Shown: positions 33,252 through 46,213, counted from the first letter of the stretch. The stretch: DNA of 64,000 nt from Mastigamoeba balamuthi (GCA_902651635.1 CACRSC010000006.1:497326-561325), one strand, 5' to 3'. Notes: generated by a model from the letters alone, not told the origin. Program-made: numbers and translations.

Positions 33252-33906
33252 TTAGTTCTGCTTGATGTAGCTAGAGACTGTGGCTGAGGCTCTCTTTCTT
33301 CCATTGATGGAGGCAACCACCAGGTCGATCTGAGTATCAGTCATCTTGCCCTCTAACTTCCAGAGGGCGAGGACTTCCTTTGGGATGACGAGCTGGGGTG
33401 CTATGGGTCCTTCTGGTGTGGCCAGAGGCAGGGCTTCCAGAGGCCTCTGAACTGTCTTAAGCACTGGTCCCAGGTAGTCTCCGGACCCTGAATGCTCTAT
33501 GGCCTCCTTGTACCTCGTCTTAATGCTGCTATCTGCTTCCTGCAGCTCTGTTCTTCTCATCTGGTACTCTCTGAGTATCTGGAGTGCTGTCTGAGGTGCT
33601 TTAACACAGCTAGCTGTACTTGGGCTCCTCCAAGCTCACCTGTGCTGTGAGCTCCAGCTTCTCCTTCTGCAGTGCTATGCCATCTGTCCCTGCATCACTT
33701 TGCTCTGCCTCAGATGAGCTCTCTGGCACTGCCTCTGGGTCTGCTGTCCTGTCTGCATACCAGGCTTCCCCACAGACGCCCTCCTGTTGTCTTTTCTGGT
33801 TCTCTGCTTCCTCTTCTCCTCTCTTCCTCTGCTTGGTCCCCTGGTCCACCGTAATGCCCTTCATTGCTTCAGCTACTATGGAAGTGAACTGTCTCAATTG
33901 GCTCAA
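33252..33906 (-). CDS. Charged, coiled-coil-like unknown protein in two frames, likely spliced or degraded
   Basis: Two consecutive minus-strand open frames (33610-33906 and 33252-33560) encode Glu/Lys/Gln-rich, helical sequences. The first frame runs into stops at 33610. A CAG/GTGAGC donor sits just before that, and AG acceptors precede the second frame, so they could be two exons of one gene of roughly 190 residues. The first frame has no ATG at its beginning (its start would be TTG), so the 5' end is missing or lost. The second frame ends RKRASATVSSYIKQN. No family is recognised; the AT-richer composition matches the surrounding island rather than the conserved genes. Confidence 0.35.
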
Positions 33907-34110
33907 GCTGCTTTACTCTCTCTTTGATGCTGCGTTTATTTTGCTGAATAATTATATCTGTTAAAATTCACTTAGGGGTTTATTTATATGTATGTACAAA
34001 CCTGTGCTGGAGCTGCTCACAACATACTGGCGTTTGTTCTTTGCTGCTATGGCCTGGCTCCATGCAGCTGCTCTGTACCTCTGCTATGCATCACTACATC
34101 GGCTTCACTA

Positions 34111-34247
34111 TGCTGTGTAGTGGATCCAGTTCCACTATGCACAGCTACACAGGTGCCACTACACACCACTGCTGCAATTCACTTCTGCTACACTACGTAG
34201 CAGAGCATGTGTAGCACTGCATAGTGGAACTGGATTCGCTACAGCAT
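34111..34247. repeat. Imperfect inverted repeat (hairpin), arms about 38 bases
   Basis: The left arm (34111-34149) contains CCAGTTCCACTATGCA; the right arm (about 34211-34247) contains its reverse complement TGCATAGTGGAACTGG. Flanking matches (TGCTGT.../...ACAGCA) extend both sides, with a spacer of about 60 bases. Short related words (CACTACACA, GTGTAG) recur around it. No coding sequence is inside. Confidence 0.75.
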
Positions 34248-35256
34248 GTAAATGTGCTCAACATGTGCTATCCTAAAGGAACTCACAACTGCTTGATGGA
34301 TTTTTCCAGGCAGAAAGTAAAATAACAGATACACACTATTTTGATGAGGTATGAATTAATTCATGTCTCTTTTCCGATACTGGCAGAGTCACTACTGCAC
34401 ACATTTGAAGAAGAATTGAATATTGTGCAGTGTAGTTACCTGTATTGAAGCAGGTATGAATCATGAGAAAACAGGAAGATATTGACTGCTCTGATACTTC
34501 TTCAAACTTCTAATACTCTTTTTGCACTTCTATACTGGAATTCTGAACATGTAGAAAGGACTGTATGTATCCACATATGTTCAAAAGATCACAAATAAAG
34601 AAGAAAACCTGTAAAATTTACTTAGGGATTTATCACTCCCATCGATTGTCTGAATGATACTGATAGGCCTACCAGAATGTCACTGCCTAATATTGAAGTT
34701 AATGACATAACATAATATTAGTTTATCTGCTTCTGGAACCAGATTTGATAATAATTGAACTCCTACATGAAAAGAAAGACGCATTTTCAGATCCTGATAT
34801 ACTTAAAGTCATATTACCATACTTTACCTCCTAGTGAAACCAGTATACAGCAATTCCTATTTCCTGTAATATGATCTTGTTATTGTCATTTTTCACAGAT
34901 AAAGATGATAGCTATGTACCTCGGATCAGTTATTTGTTATCCACAATTTCGAGTTCCGGTAAAGTGAGCCGAAGTGCGTGAGAGTTGGTGAAGGCTGAAG
35001 CAGAGTGAAGTGATTTGATGTGGAGTGAAAGTCAGAGCCAACCTGGACACACTGGTGATGAGGAAAGCACAGTTGCGAAACAGACCAACATGGAGACAAC
35101 TCGGTGCTTCTACTCGATGCAATTCTTCTTCACAACGAGAGAGAGAGAGGAGAGTACAAGCATAATTGGAGAACTACCACTACGGGATAAGACCAAGAAA
35201 GAAATCGCAGAAGATATTTTCGATAACGAAAATAAGATTGCCCTCAGCTCCCGTGA
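34248..35256. other. AT-rich intergenic region upstream of the CaMK-like gene
   Basis: About 1 kb of AT-rich sequence with no recognised exon. It returns to GC-rich composition at the kinase start. GAAGATATTTTCGATAACG at 35210-35228 lies about 35 bases before the ATG and may be its promoter element. Confidence 0.45.
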
Positions 35257-36805
35257 ATGGCGACCACCTTCGCGCACAAGAACGAGGCCGTCCAGAACGA
35301 CTACACGATGGGCCCCGAGCTCGGCAGGTACACTCCTTCCACCCTCTTGGCAATCCCGGCGGCCACCGTGCCCTGACGCGTCCCCCCGTCGGCTGCGAAC
35401 CCGCGCGATACCCCCGATACAACAAAACAGCGGGGCGTTCAGCAAGGTCTACAGCGCCGTGTGCAAGCAGACGGGCGAGAAGCGGGCCGTCAAGGTCATC
35501 TCCAAGAACGGCCTCGTGAAGCAGGTGCTGCTCGTCGAGAACGAGATCAAGTGCTGGTCGCGCCTGCGCCACCCCTCGGGTGCGGCGAGCACCACAGCAG
35601 AGCAGCCTAGCCAGCCCCGCCCAGATTCTCGTATCTAACGCGGGCTCCCCCTCTCCCCCCCCCTTCTGCTGGGCGCGCGCGTAAGTGGTGGCGCTCTACG
35701 AGGTGTACGAGACCTCCGAGTCGTATGCATTCGTGCAGGAACTGTACGCGGCTGCCGCCTGTGCGGGCTTGTGTGTGGCGCCTCACAGACCGCCCCGTGC
35801 GTGCGCGGTGTGACGTGCCAGCGTGACAGGGGGCGAGCTGTTTGATCGCATCGTCGAGAACCAGTACTACAGCGAGGCCGACGCCAGCGGCATGCTGCGC
35901 CAGATCACCGAGGGCGTGCTCCACTGCCACAAGTCCGGCGTCATCCACCGCGACCTCAAGCCCGAGAACCTCCTGTCTGTGTCTCGTTCCCCCCCCTCCC
36001 CCTTGTCTCCACCCGTTCTCGTCCGTCTCTGTTCGCTTCTCCTGACGCCAGGGCAGCTGCTCGGACCCCACCCCGCGGGCGCGCGTGCTCATCGCGGACT
36101 TTGGGCTGGCGGCCATGTCGGAGGACGAGAGGCGCCTGAGGAAGCCCGTGGGGACGCCCGGCTACATCGCGCCCGAGGTGCTCGAGACGATCGACGACGA
36201 GAAGGCGAGGCCCGCGGGGCCCGAGTCGGACGTGTGGTCGCTTGGCGTCATCCTCTACGTGCTGCTGTGCGGGTTCCCGCCGTTCGACATCGAGGACGAG
36301 CAGAAGGGGATGGAGGAGGCGCTGGTCGCCAGCTACTCGTTCCCGCACGACAGCGCGTGGGACGACATCTCCGACGTACCAGACACATCTGGCCCCAGCA
36401 GGGCGGGGAGGGCCCGCGCTCACACTGACTGCCGCAGACTGCCAAGGGGCTCATCAAGAGCATTCTCGTCGTGGACCCGAAGAAGCGCCCGACTGCACAG
36501 CAGATTGTGCGATCGCACGCACACAGGGCTCAGCCCAGCGACGGCTGCACTGACTGACACCGCGGGTGCTGTGCACGCACGCACGCACGCACAGCTGGAC
36601 CACCCGTGGGTGAAGCAGACGGTGGCCGGACGGAACAAGCCCCTGCAGAAGACAATCGAGCAGATGGTCAAGTTCAACGCGAGGCGCAAGTGGAAGGCCC
36701 GTGAGTTGCCCTTCAAACCGAGTGCTGACCCACCCACCCCATCAGGTCGCGATCAGGGCCACCGTGGCCTTGTCTCGCTTCGCTGGCGGGGCCAAGAAGA
36801 AGTGA
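35257..36805 (+). CDS. Calcium/calmodulin-dependent protein kinase-like kinase (CaMKI/DAPK type)
   Basis: Exons 35257-35327, 35431-35579, 35686-35743, 35822-35974, 36057-36375, 36438-36506, 36595-36699 and 36746-36805 give 327 residues. Kinase motifs are [14 protein letters not shown] (glycine loop), AVKVISK, the [13 protein letters not shown] hinge, [30 protein letters not shown] and HPWV. After the domain comes FNARRKWK and a basic amphipathic end ([15 protein letters not shown]), like a calmodulin-binding autoinhibitory tail. That points to Ca2+ control. The last junction is odd: the good donor GTGAGT begins one base too late (36701), so an extra C at 36700 must be left out to keep frame. 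A sequencing error or a real frameshift are both possible. Confidence 0.82.
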
Positions 36806-36891
36806 CCCTCCCTCCTCTGGTGCCTCTTGCCCCTGGTTGCAGTTGCCACCCCTGTCTAGAATTCGTTTTCGGACACGCACGCACAGGAAAA

Positions 36892-39800
36892 ATGATATTT
36901 TTCCGCAGAGAAATCCACCCGTCGTTATATCTCCAATTTCAGTTCGCGTATCGGTTAACTCTCGCGCGCCCGTAAGGCATCTCGCCCTGGCCGCCCACCC
37001 GCCCCCCGCAAAGCTGGAGGACCGCTTCGTGGACTACTTCGTCGTGTGCGGCGCCGACGTCGGGTCGGTGGACCCGGGGCCCTCGCCGCCGGCCTCGCAG
37101 CCGTGGTGCTTCAGCCGGCCCATCAAGCCCCTCGTCACCTCGCGCTACCCGCCCGCCGACCGCCCCTCCGAGCCCCCGGTCCCCCCGCACCTCCCCCTGG
37201 TGCCTGCCCCGCGCCGCCCCGCCGCCCCGAGAGCCGGCCTGACTCTCTCTCGTGGCCGCAGCTGTGCTTCCCCCGGGGGCTGTGGCTCTCGGCACGGCCC
37301 CTCAAGCCCACGTTCTTCACCTTCTCCACCACAGAGCTCGACGGCACCCGCCTCTACGCGGGCGCCATGACGGCACGCTGCGCCTTCCCCCCTCCCGGCC
37401 AGCCCCGCCCCGCGCTGACGCCCCCTACGTCGCGCAGGTGTACCAGCAGGCAGAGGCGAGGGCCAAGGCGGGGACGCAGGCGCTGCCGCCTGTGCAGTGC
37501 TACGCGCCGACGTGCATGTGTGTGCTCTCGCGCAGGCCCATGTTCAGCGCCTTCCGCGACGTCCTGCTGGCGGTGTACAGGGTGAGCCCTGTGCCTGGGC
37601 CTCTCTGGGGGCGGCTGCTGACACTGCTGCCTGCGCGTGCGCGTTGCGTTTGGGCGTGGCAACGCGGGAGATGGCGCACGAGGGGGCCACGGAGGTGCCG
37701 GTGGAGCGATGGGTGAGCTGCGTCGTCGACGACGTGCCCCTGCCCTGCCCTGGGGGCACCGTGGTGGTCAGGCCCCCGCGGGGCGCGGAGGTGCTCGTCA
37801 AGGTGCCCTGGGTGCTCGACTTCCCGCAGCTCGATGTGCGCGAGCGCCCCCTTTCCCTCCTCCCCCCCCCTTCTGAGCCTCCCCACGTTGCGTGACGTGA
37901 CGCTTCCTGTCTCAAGTTCTCCGTCACGAGCCTGTTCGACCGCATGGGAGTGGACAACGTCGTCACCATCTTCGACTGCATGCTGCAGGAGTGCAAGATA
38001 GTCTTCACGTCGCGCCAGCTCTCCCTGCTCAACTCGGGTTTCCATTTCCATTTCCCTTGCTGCTCTGTCTGCTTGCTCTTTTTAATGTTCACTGTCGGAT
38101 TTCGGGCGTGCTGTGCAGTTGCCGAAGTCGCGACGTCGTTTATGTACCCGTTCAAGTGGCCGCACATATACATACCGGTCCTGAGCCTGCAGCTCATGGA
38201 GTTCCTCCAGGCCCCCATGACGTTTATGGTCGGTCTTCCGCGGTCGCACGAGGGCCCCATCTGCCTGCCCAAGGAGACCGTCGAGGCTCCCGACCTGCTT
38301 CTCGTGGACCTCGACGGCGGCCGCCTGCGCAAGGGCTCCGGCGTCAAGCAGTTCATCCCCGAGCCGCTGCGAACGTGGCTCGTGGACAACCTCAGCAGGT
38401 CGCTTATGCGCACCATGGACATGGCCTGGCCCCTTAACGTGCGAGAAACGCCCACACTCCCTTTGTGACCCCCGCGGACCTGAGATGGGCGAATACGATG
38501 ATGGCACCACCAGGACCCGATGAACTGGGCCGACTTTGGGCTCGAGAACGGGCAGGAGGCGCAGGAGCCCTCTGTCGAGGTGCAGGTGCGGGCCGTGTTC
38601 CTCGGGTTCTGGACGATGATCATGAAGCCCTACCGCAAGCTCATCCAGTACGTGCGCAAGTACCCCAAGCCCATCGTCTCGTGCTACAAGATGGGCCTCA
38701 AGAAGAAGCACCCTCCGTACCTCTCTGTAAGCCAAGGACTGGGCCACGAAACCCGTCTGACCACGTACGCAGAACTTTGTGGAGCGGTTCACGGAGAGTC
38801 AGACGTTCGTGTCGTACGTTGAGCGATTCGGATTCCAGACGCCGACTCTCTTTGACCTCGCCGTGTTCAACGCAGTGCACCTGCAGGGTATCATCTCAAC
38901 ACTGTCTCGCCTTGGGTTCAGCGCTCGCCTAACCCGTGAACTTGCCAGACAGCAGCCTCGAGTTTGTCATGAACTGCAAGAACAAACCCAAGGATGTGGT
39001 TGTCTACGAGGTGCCCCCTCCAGACGCCTCTGGCCTGCCCGCAGGTGCTCACCAGCCGCTACCTGCTCCTGTTGGCTGCTTTCTCACATTCAAATAGGAG
39101 CCACCTATACATACGGAAAGCTTCTAGCGCTCAACCCGGACCTCTACCCAAAGGAACCGCGGAGCAGGCGCACCATGTGCGACGTCTCAGTGCCGCTACC
39201 CAACTGCTTCGAAGAGGTCTGCGTGCAACCTGCCTGGGCCGCAGGGCTAGTCTCATTCTATTCGTGCGTGAACAGAAGGAGGAACTGGTGGGCATCTGCG
39301 GACAGGACGAATACAAGGACCCTAAGCAGCTCGAGGACGAGCAGAGAGAGACCCTGTTCATCGACACGTGCCTCGAGACCATCATGGCTAGCCAGCCTCT
39401 TGCCGACCAGTACACATCACATCACTCTTGCTCCCTCTGACACTGTACTCTCGCAGGGAGAAGTCGCTGTTCAGTGGCATACTCGCACTTCCCCACGGAG
39501 GCCTCAGTGTAGCCAACAGACTCGCCGACTACGTGCAGAAGAGAGTGCGCTCTTTTTCTCTCCTGATGTCAGTGCTGAGTCTCGGCCCCGCTCTTCGCAG
39601 AACGACGTGCCTCTCGACCAGACGGCGTTTGACAGTGTCGCTGCGCTTGTGCGGCGAATTGTGTCCGACTGCACCGAGAGCGGCGACTTCAGGGCCCCCG
39701 CACAGTTGGTGAGGATCCTCGGCAACTGTTACAGCAACATCGACGGCATCCCGACGTTCCTCTATGTGCTCATAACCCCCTTTTACCCAATCGCGCCTGA

Positions 39801-41663
39801 CTTTCTCTTCCCCAGTCGACAACAACGGGGTTCGAGCTGTGGAGAAACATGGACTTCTGGGAGTTTGCGCACTGGAACGAGGTACAGGAGAAGCGCGACG
39901 AGCTGGACCCGAGGTACCGCAGCACGGTCGACGACTACGCCGAGCTCTCGCCCGAGGTGCAGAAGGAGTCGGTCGAGGCGGAGGAGTCGCTGCTGTTCGA
40001 GGTCACGAGCAACACGGCGCGCAACATGCTGGTCGTTGGCGTGCCCGAGAGTCAGGTCCAGGGCTTCGTCTCGCGCCTCGCGAGCGCCGCGGACCTCAGC
40101 GCCGACAGCGCCGTGACGCTCGTGCACCTCGCGGCGAACCTCAGCAAGGTCCACACGGCCTCAGCTCCCGAGGCCCCTGTCAAGCCCCCCAGCCCCTCGC
40201 CGGGCCGCTCGCGCAGCGTCTCGTTCACCGTCAGGAAGATGCAGTCGACGCCTGTCGACCCCAAGGTGCTGTACGCGCAGCTGATGGAGCACAGCAAGGC
40301 GAGCCCGAGCATCACGCCGGCGCCCGCGGAGCTGCAGGCGCCGCCGATAGTGCTGCAGCAGAAGCTGATGGTCATGCAGCCGCAGCCGCAGCATCACCAG
40401 CGCAGGGTCAGCTGGCCCAACTGGGCCGCGGCGTCGGCGACGATCGACTGTGGGGACGGCACCGTCGACTTTGCAGACGCCATCGGGTCGACGGTAGTCT
40501 GCTGCTGCGCGAGCGGGCACCTGCAGACGTGGGACTCGCAGGCCGCGCCACCGAAGCTCGTAGCGCGGGTGCGCGCTCACGCTGAGCACGTGACGGCGAT
40601 GCGCATCATAGGGAGCTCCATCACGACGGCCTCGATCGATCAGAGCGTGCGCATGTGGGACGTGGGAGACGACGGGTCGCTGGTGCCGCAGGAGCACCTC
40701 AAGCTCGGCGACCCCGCGCTCAGCATGGAGGCCCGCGGCGGCGTCATCGCCGTCGGCACCAAGAGCGGCGCCGTCGTCGCCATCAACGTCGGCAGGCCCT
40801 CGGTCGTCGCCGGGCGGCTCGTGGGGCACAAGTCGCCCGTGCGGGCCGTCGGCATGTGCTTCGGGGGCAGCGACGGCCGTCTGCTCGTCGTCAGCGGCTC
40901 TGATGACGGAGCCGTGAAGGTGTGGGACGCGCTCAAGCACTCGCTGCTGCACTCGTTCAGCTGCAAGTCGCCGGTCATCTTCATGTCGGCACACGGCAAG
41001 TTTGCGATCAGCGGGGACGAGCGGGGCCGCGCGATGGTCTGGGACCTCTGCGGAGGTCCGCGCAGGGCCAAGATGCGCCTGCAGTCGGGGTCGATGGCCA
41101 GCATGGCGTTCCAGCACACGACGGGCCGCGTGGCCTGCGGGACGACCGGCGGCGACATCGAGGTCTGGGACACGGCGACGGGGACCCTCGTCGCGCGCCT
41201 GCACGGGCACCAGGGGCAGGTCGGCTGCCTCTGCTGCTCCGACGACGGCGCGCTGCTCGCCTCGGGCTCGGCGGACAACTGTCTGAGGATCTGGGACCTC
41301 TCGACGCTGCAGTGCTCGCGCACGATGCGCGGCGTGCACTCGTCCGAGGTGCGCTCTGTGCGCGTCTGCGAGGGGCGCGTCATCAGCGCGGCGAGGGACG
41401 GGCAGATCAAGCTGACGCCGCTCTACTCGGACTCGGAGTACAACGGGAACGTCTCGCAGACGCCCACGTCGAGCGCGGGGTCACCGCGGTCGTCGACGCC
41501 GCCGTCGGGGTTCATGTCGCCGCTCGGGCAGCGCAGGAACTCGCTCGTGCCGGCCGCGCCGCCGCCGGTGGCCTCGCCGCACATCGACATGCACGCGCTC
41601 GGCGCCAAGCAGCCGCGAGCCGCGGTGCCGTCGGGCAGCCTCTTCAAGCGCTTCCTGAACTAA
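36892..41663 (+). CDS. DENN-domain Rab exchange factor fused to a WD40 propeller (DENND3-like)
   Basis: Exons 36892-36920 and 36977-37199 (tentative start), then 37262-37372, 37438-37581, 37671-37835, 37917-38037, 38119-38438, 38514-38726, 38773-38887, 38949-39044, 39098-39216, 39276-39409, 39457-39544, 39601-39765 and 39816-41663 give about 1296 residues. uDENN begins LEDRFVDYFVVCG. The central DENN core follows (VTIFDCMLQECKIVF, FKWPHIYIPVLS, FLQAPMTFMVGL), then dDENN helices. Several WD40 repeats fill about residues 890-1215 (SVRMWDVG, AVKVWDAL, AMVWDLCG, IEVWDTAT, LRIWDLS). A Ser/Pro-rich tail ends it. DENN proteins load GTP on Rab proteins; DENND3 (Rab12) also carries WD repeats. The intron 37373-37437 has a GC donor. 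No ATG exists in the first exon's own frame, so the 29-base first exon is a best guess. Confidence 0.87.
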
Positions 41664-42764
41664 CTCCCGGCGGTGACAGGGCAGTTAACACAAGAGGAAA
41701 CACAGAGCACTTGCCCAATTCAATTGATGAGACGCTTGCAACATTTCTCCGGATCCTCAGGACCTGTCTTTTCTCCGGGAGCCGAAGAATCATCCTTCTG
41801 TATGAATCATGCACCATCACTTCAACCAGATTTCTCCCGCTGATTCCAAGAAGTCGATTCAGACAAAAATCAGCACCAGAAGTTAGGAAGCCTCGTATCC
41901 TTGCCGAACTGTGTCAGTGCACTGTGCAGCCGCCTTTGGAGGGAGGCCCAGCAAACAGTAAATGTCATCCCTTTGAGTCACCTCTTTGTGGTTTTCAGCG
42001 ACCAGACGAGCTACACTGCGGTCTTCATCTGCTGTCGTGTGAGTTGACACGTGTGCTCTAGACATCGCTCCTGGATTGTCTTCGTATTCATCTAAGGGCC
42101 ATGAGCACAAGCCAACCACCAGGGCGATGAGACTCGGCAAAGAGAGAGTGGGTCTAGGTTACGAAGGGTTGTACAGCCCCAGCATCAGACATCTGCAACA
42201 GAGAAAAAGCTATGGCCGATTCCCCTCGTTCCTCTGTGCTGCAAAGGCATGGCAGTCTCCTCCTGAGGGAGGAGAGGGGGGGGGGAAGAGGTATCCCCCC
42301 ACCTCCCCAGGTCATAACAGCGGCATTTCGGCGGCATTCAGAGAAAACGAGGTGGTGGGGGTGCTGCCAGACAAGGAGAGAGATCTCCGCCAACCGTCAT
42401 GGGGAGGTGTTAGGGAACGACGAGCAGGTGGCTTGAGAGTCACTGTCTCGCTGACTGGGGGATACCAGTAGTTTCCTGGGCCATAAGACAGACCTCTCCA
42501 CGGCGCTCTTGACGTCATCCTGGATGTCAATATAGATGAGGGTCAGCAAGTGTGCACAAACGCCCGCATCAGAGCAGCCCACGAGCATGGAAGCTACTGA
42601 CCTCAGCGGCCCGGGCAACGAACCCAGCGATCGACCAGTGTGTTCCACACCTGTTGCACGGAGCTTACTCGTCGTGCCCACAGTGCAGCCTGCCACGGAT
42701 GCAGCTCAGCGCTGGCATCCGCTGTGCTGCACTTCTGTCACAGTTGCGGGGGTCCGGCGTTGCT
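41664..42764. other. Intergenic region, no gene recognised
   Basis: 1.1 kb between the DENN-WD40 stop and repeat copy D. Short open frames on both strands lack domains. A G-rich run lies at about 42270-42290. Nothing else was identified. Confidence 0.45.
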
Positions 42765-43541
42765 GAGATACGGTCGGTTCGGATTTTCTGGACGGAAAAA
42801 CGCAGGCTTGGAAGATCACAATCTCATCGCCGATGCCAGCCGCTTCCAAAGCCTCCTCCCGAGATACGCCGCGCATACATCTCTGAACTCAACTCCACCC
42901 CCGCACGAGCGGTGCCTCTGGGTCGTCGGGATGGAAGGTTGCGGATTGGTATCTGGCCCATAATGGCCCTCGTGTGCCCGAATTTGCCACCCGGTTGTCC
43001 CCGAGATACGGCCTATATCCGTTGGGTCGCAGTCTCGGAGACGCGGCCCGGGGGCTAGAGACCACGGCCTCCTGACACAAGTGTGGTTGGGTGTGGCGCC
43101 CGGCATCTCCAACACCAGGACAGCCCTCTGCTGACAGGATCACAGGGTGGCTGGGAGTGTGAGACCCAAGCCACAGGGCCATTGACCGATGCCCTCGATC
43201 AACTCCCGGTCGGGGTGCCGTCCGCATGCACGGCATCCCCTGGCACACAGCTCCGCCCCACAAGGCATCCAGGACTTGGGGGCGAGCAACAGAACCAAAG
43301 ACCAGAAACCAAATGCAAAGCAGAGCGGGCTCTCCGGTGCCCTTACACCCAAACTGGAGATGGCTTCCCCCAGTGCCCTGCACCCAAACTGGAGAGGGCA
43401 GCCCAGGGCCCTTACAAACAAAGCTGGAGAGGTCCCAGTACCCTTGCCCCAAACTGGAAGAAGGGCGTCCCAGTGCCCTTGAACGCAAACTGGGACCTGG
43501 GGTGGCTCCCCGGTGTGCACTTGGAGCACACCATACAGCTG
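42765..43541 (+). repeat. Dispersed repeat, copy D (full length)
   Basis: Same architecture as copies B and C: GAGATACGG start, GGATTTTCTGGACGGAAAA block, CGGCCCGGGGGCTAGAGACC block, about five to six minisatellite units (43335-43500) and a terminal hairpin GGTGTGC-n7-GCACACC followed by CAGCT. Its flanks are unrelated to those of the other copies, which argues for dispersal rather than shared ancestry of a larger block. Confidence 0.85.
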
Positions 43542-43775
43542 ATTTTTTTAAAATTGTGGTATAGACGACTTGCGAGAAGTAATGCACATATCGCGTTGGC
43601 CACGCCCACATGGCACACCTTGAGGCGCAAATCAATTAATGTTGAAGAGTGTTTGAGGACACACGGAGAATTCACACAGCATGTCGAGTTTTAGACTTTG
43701 GGGCTTGTCCAGGTGAATTGTTGGGTTTTTATCGGTTCACACTGTATCCGTTTGTGGGTTTGGGGGCGAATTGCG

Positions 43776-45185
<1,410 letters not shown>

Positions 45186-45880
45186 ATGTGCTACCCCGTG
45201 CAGTGCTCGAAGTGCGGCAAGACGACGTGGGCGGGCTGCGGTGCCCACGCGGACATGGTCATGAAGAGGGTAACAAACCGAACACGCTGCTCTGTACCCC
45301 GCGTCTCACAGCTGTTGGCCACCGCCGCACAGGTCCCGGCGGACCAGAGGTGCACGTGTGGCAGCGGCCCTCAGAAGATGGAGGTAGACCGCGCCAAGGC
45401 GCCCACTGGTGCGTGGCGAGCCCAACAATAGAATAACGCATTGTTGGTCTAAATTCGGCGAATCCCACGCAGGAGGTGACCCGACGGGCATCAGGCACGC
45501 CAACACTTTCGAGGAGATGAAGAAGGAGATGGCGAGCGCGGGCGACAGACTGATCGTCGTCGACTTTTTCGCCACCTGTACGCGCCGTGTTCTGCGAGTT
45601 CGATTTTCCGATGTGGGTTTTTCTCATCGCTTTTCCTCTGTTGCTACGCGCAGGGTGCGGGCCGTGCAAGATGATGGCACCCAAGTTCGAGGCGCTCTCG
45701 AAGAAGTACACCAACGCGACGTTCCTCAAGGTCAACGGGGACGAGTGCCCCAACTGCGTCGAGACGGCCGGGGTGTCAGCGTTCCCCACGTTCCAGCTCT
45801 ACAAGGGCGGCAAGATGGTCGCTGAGGTGCTCGGCGTCAACGAGGCCGGGCTGAAGAAGGCCATCGAGGCCAACCTCTGA
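45186..45880 (+). CDS. Thioredoxin with an N-terminal Cys-rich (zinc-knuckle-like) domain
   Basis: Exons 45186-45269, 45333-45408, 45473-45577 and 45654-45880 give 163 residues, all junctions in frame. Residues 1-45 form a small domain MCYPVQCSKCGKTTWAGCG...RCTCG, known widely in eukaryotes as a free-standing protein of roughly 60-80 residues with paired cysteines that could bind zinc. Residues about 55-163 are a full thioredoxin with VDFFATWCGPCKMM (WCGPC at 89-93, restored exactly by splicing), the cis-Pro strand AFPTFQLYKGG and the usual C-terminal helix. It should reduce protein disulphides, recycled by the reductase next door. The fusion is unusual. The alternative, two separate genes, is disfavoured because the splice phases match and no second promoter space exists. 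Confidence 0.87.
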
Positions 45881-46213
45881 GACCCCGCCCGCCAATCGGA
45901 AGACAGCAACTGTGGAGATCGAATCCGATTCCCGCCGCTTTCGTCCGTTTGTTTTCGCTCGTTGTCTTTCGCTGGTCGCGATCTCAGGCGTCGTAATCCG
46001 ACACTCAGCTCCATATCAGACCGCATGCCTTGGCGTACAGGAAGAGGAATGACCTAGAGTGGTTCAGGATCATGGTCACCGTGACCCTGAGGTGGCGTAG
46101 GGGGGGCTCTGGTTCTGAGAAATCCTGTGCACTCATTTTAGGATGTGGGATCTTGTGTCTTCACTCCGCAGCTTGGGCCTTGGTCGCTAGGGCTGCCGGA
46201 AATAATAGATAGT
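45881..46213. other. Intergenic region, nothing recognised
   Basis: 333 bases following the thioredoxin stop codon. It contains a short near-palindromic stretch (CATGGTCACCGTGACC near 46073) but no exon. Confidence 0.45.

Noticed and set aside
35015-35256. N-terminal extension of the CaMK-like kinase in an upstream open frame (from 35015)
   Set aside because: That frame differs from the kinase frame and is AT-rich; the ATG at 35257 starts GC-rich coding sequence with the correct splice phase.
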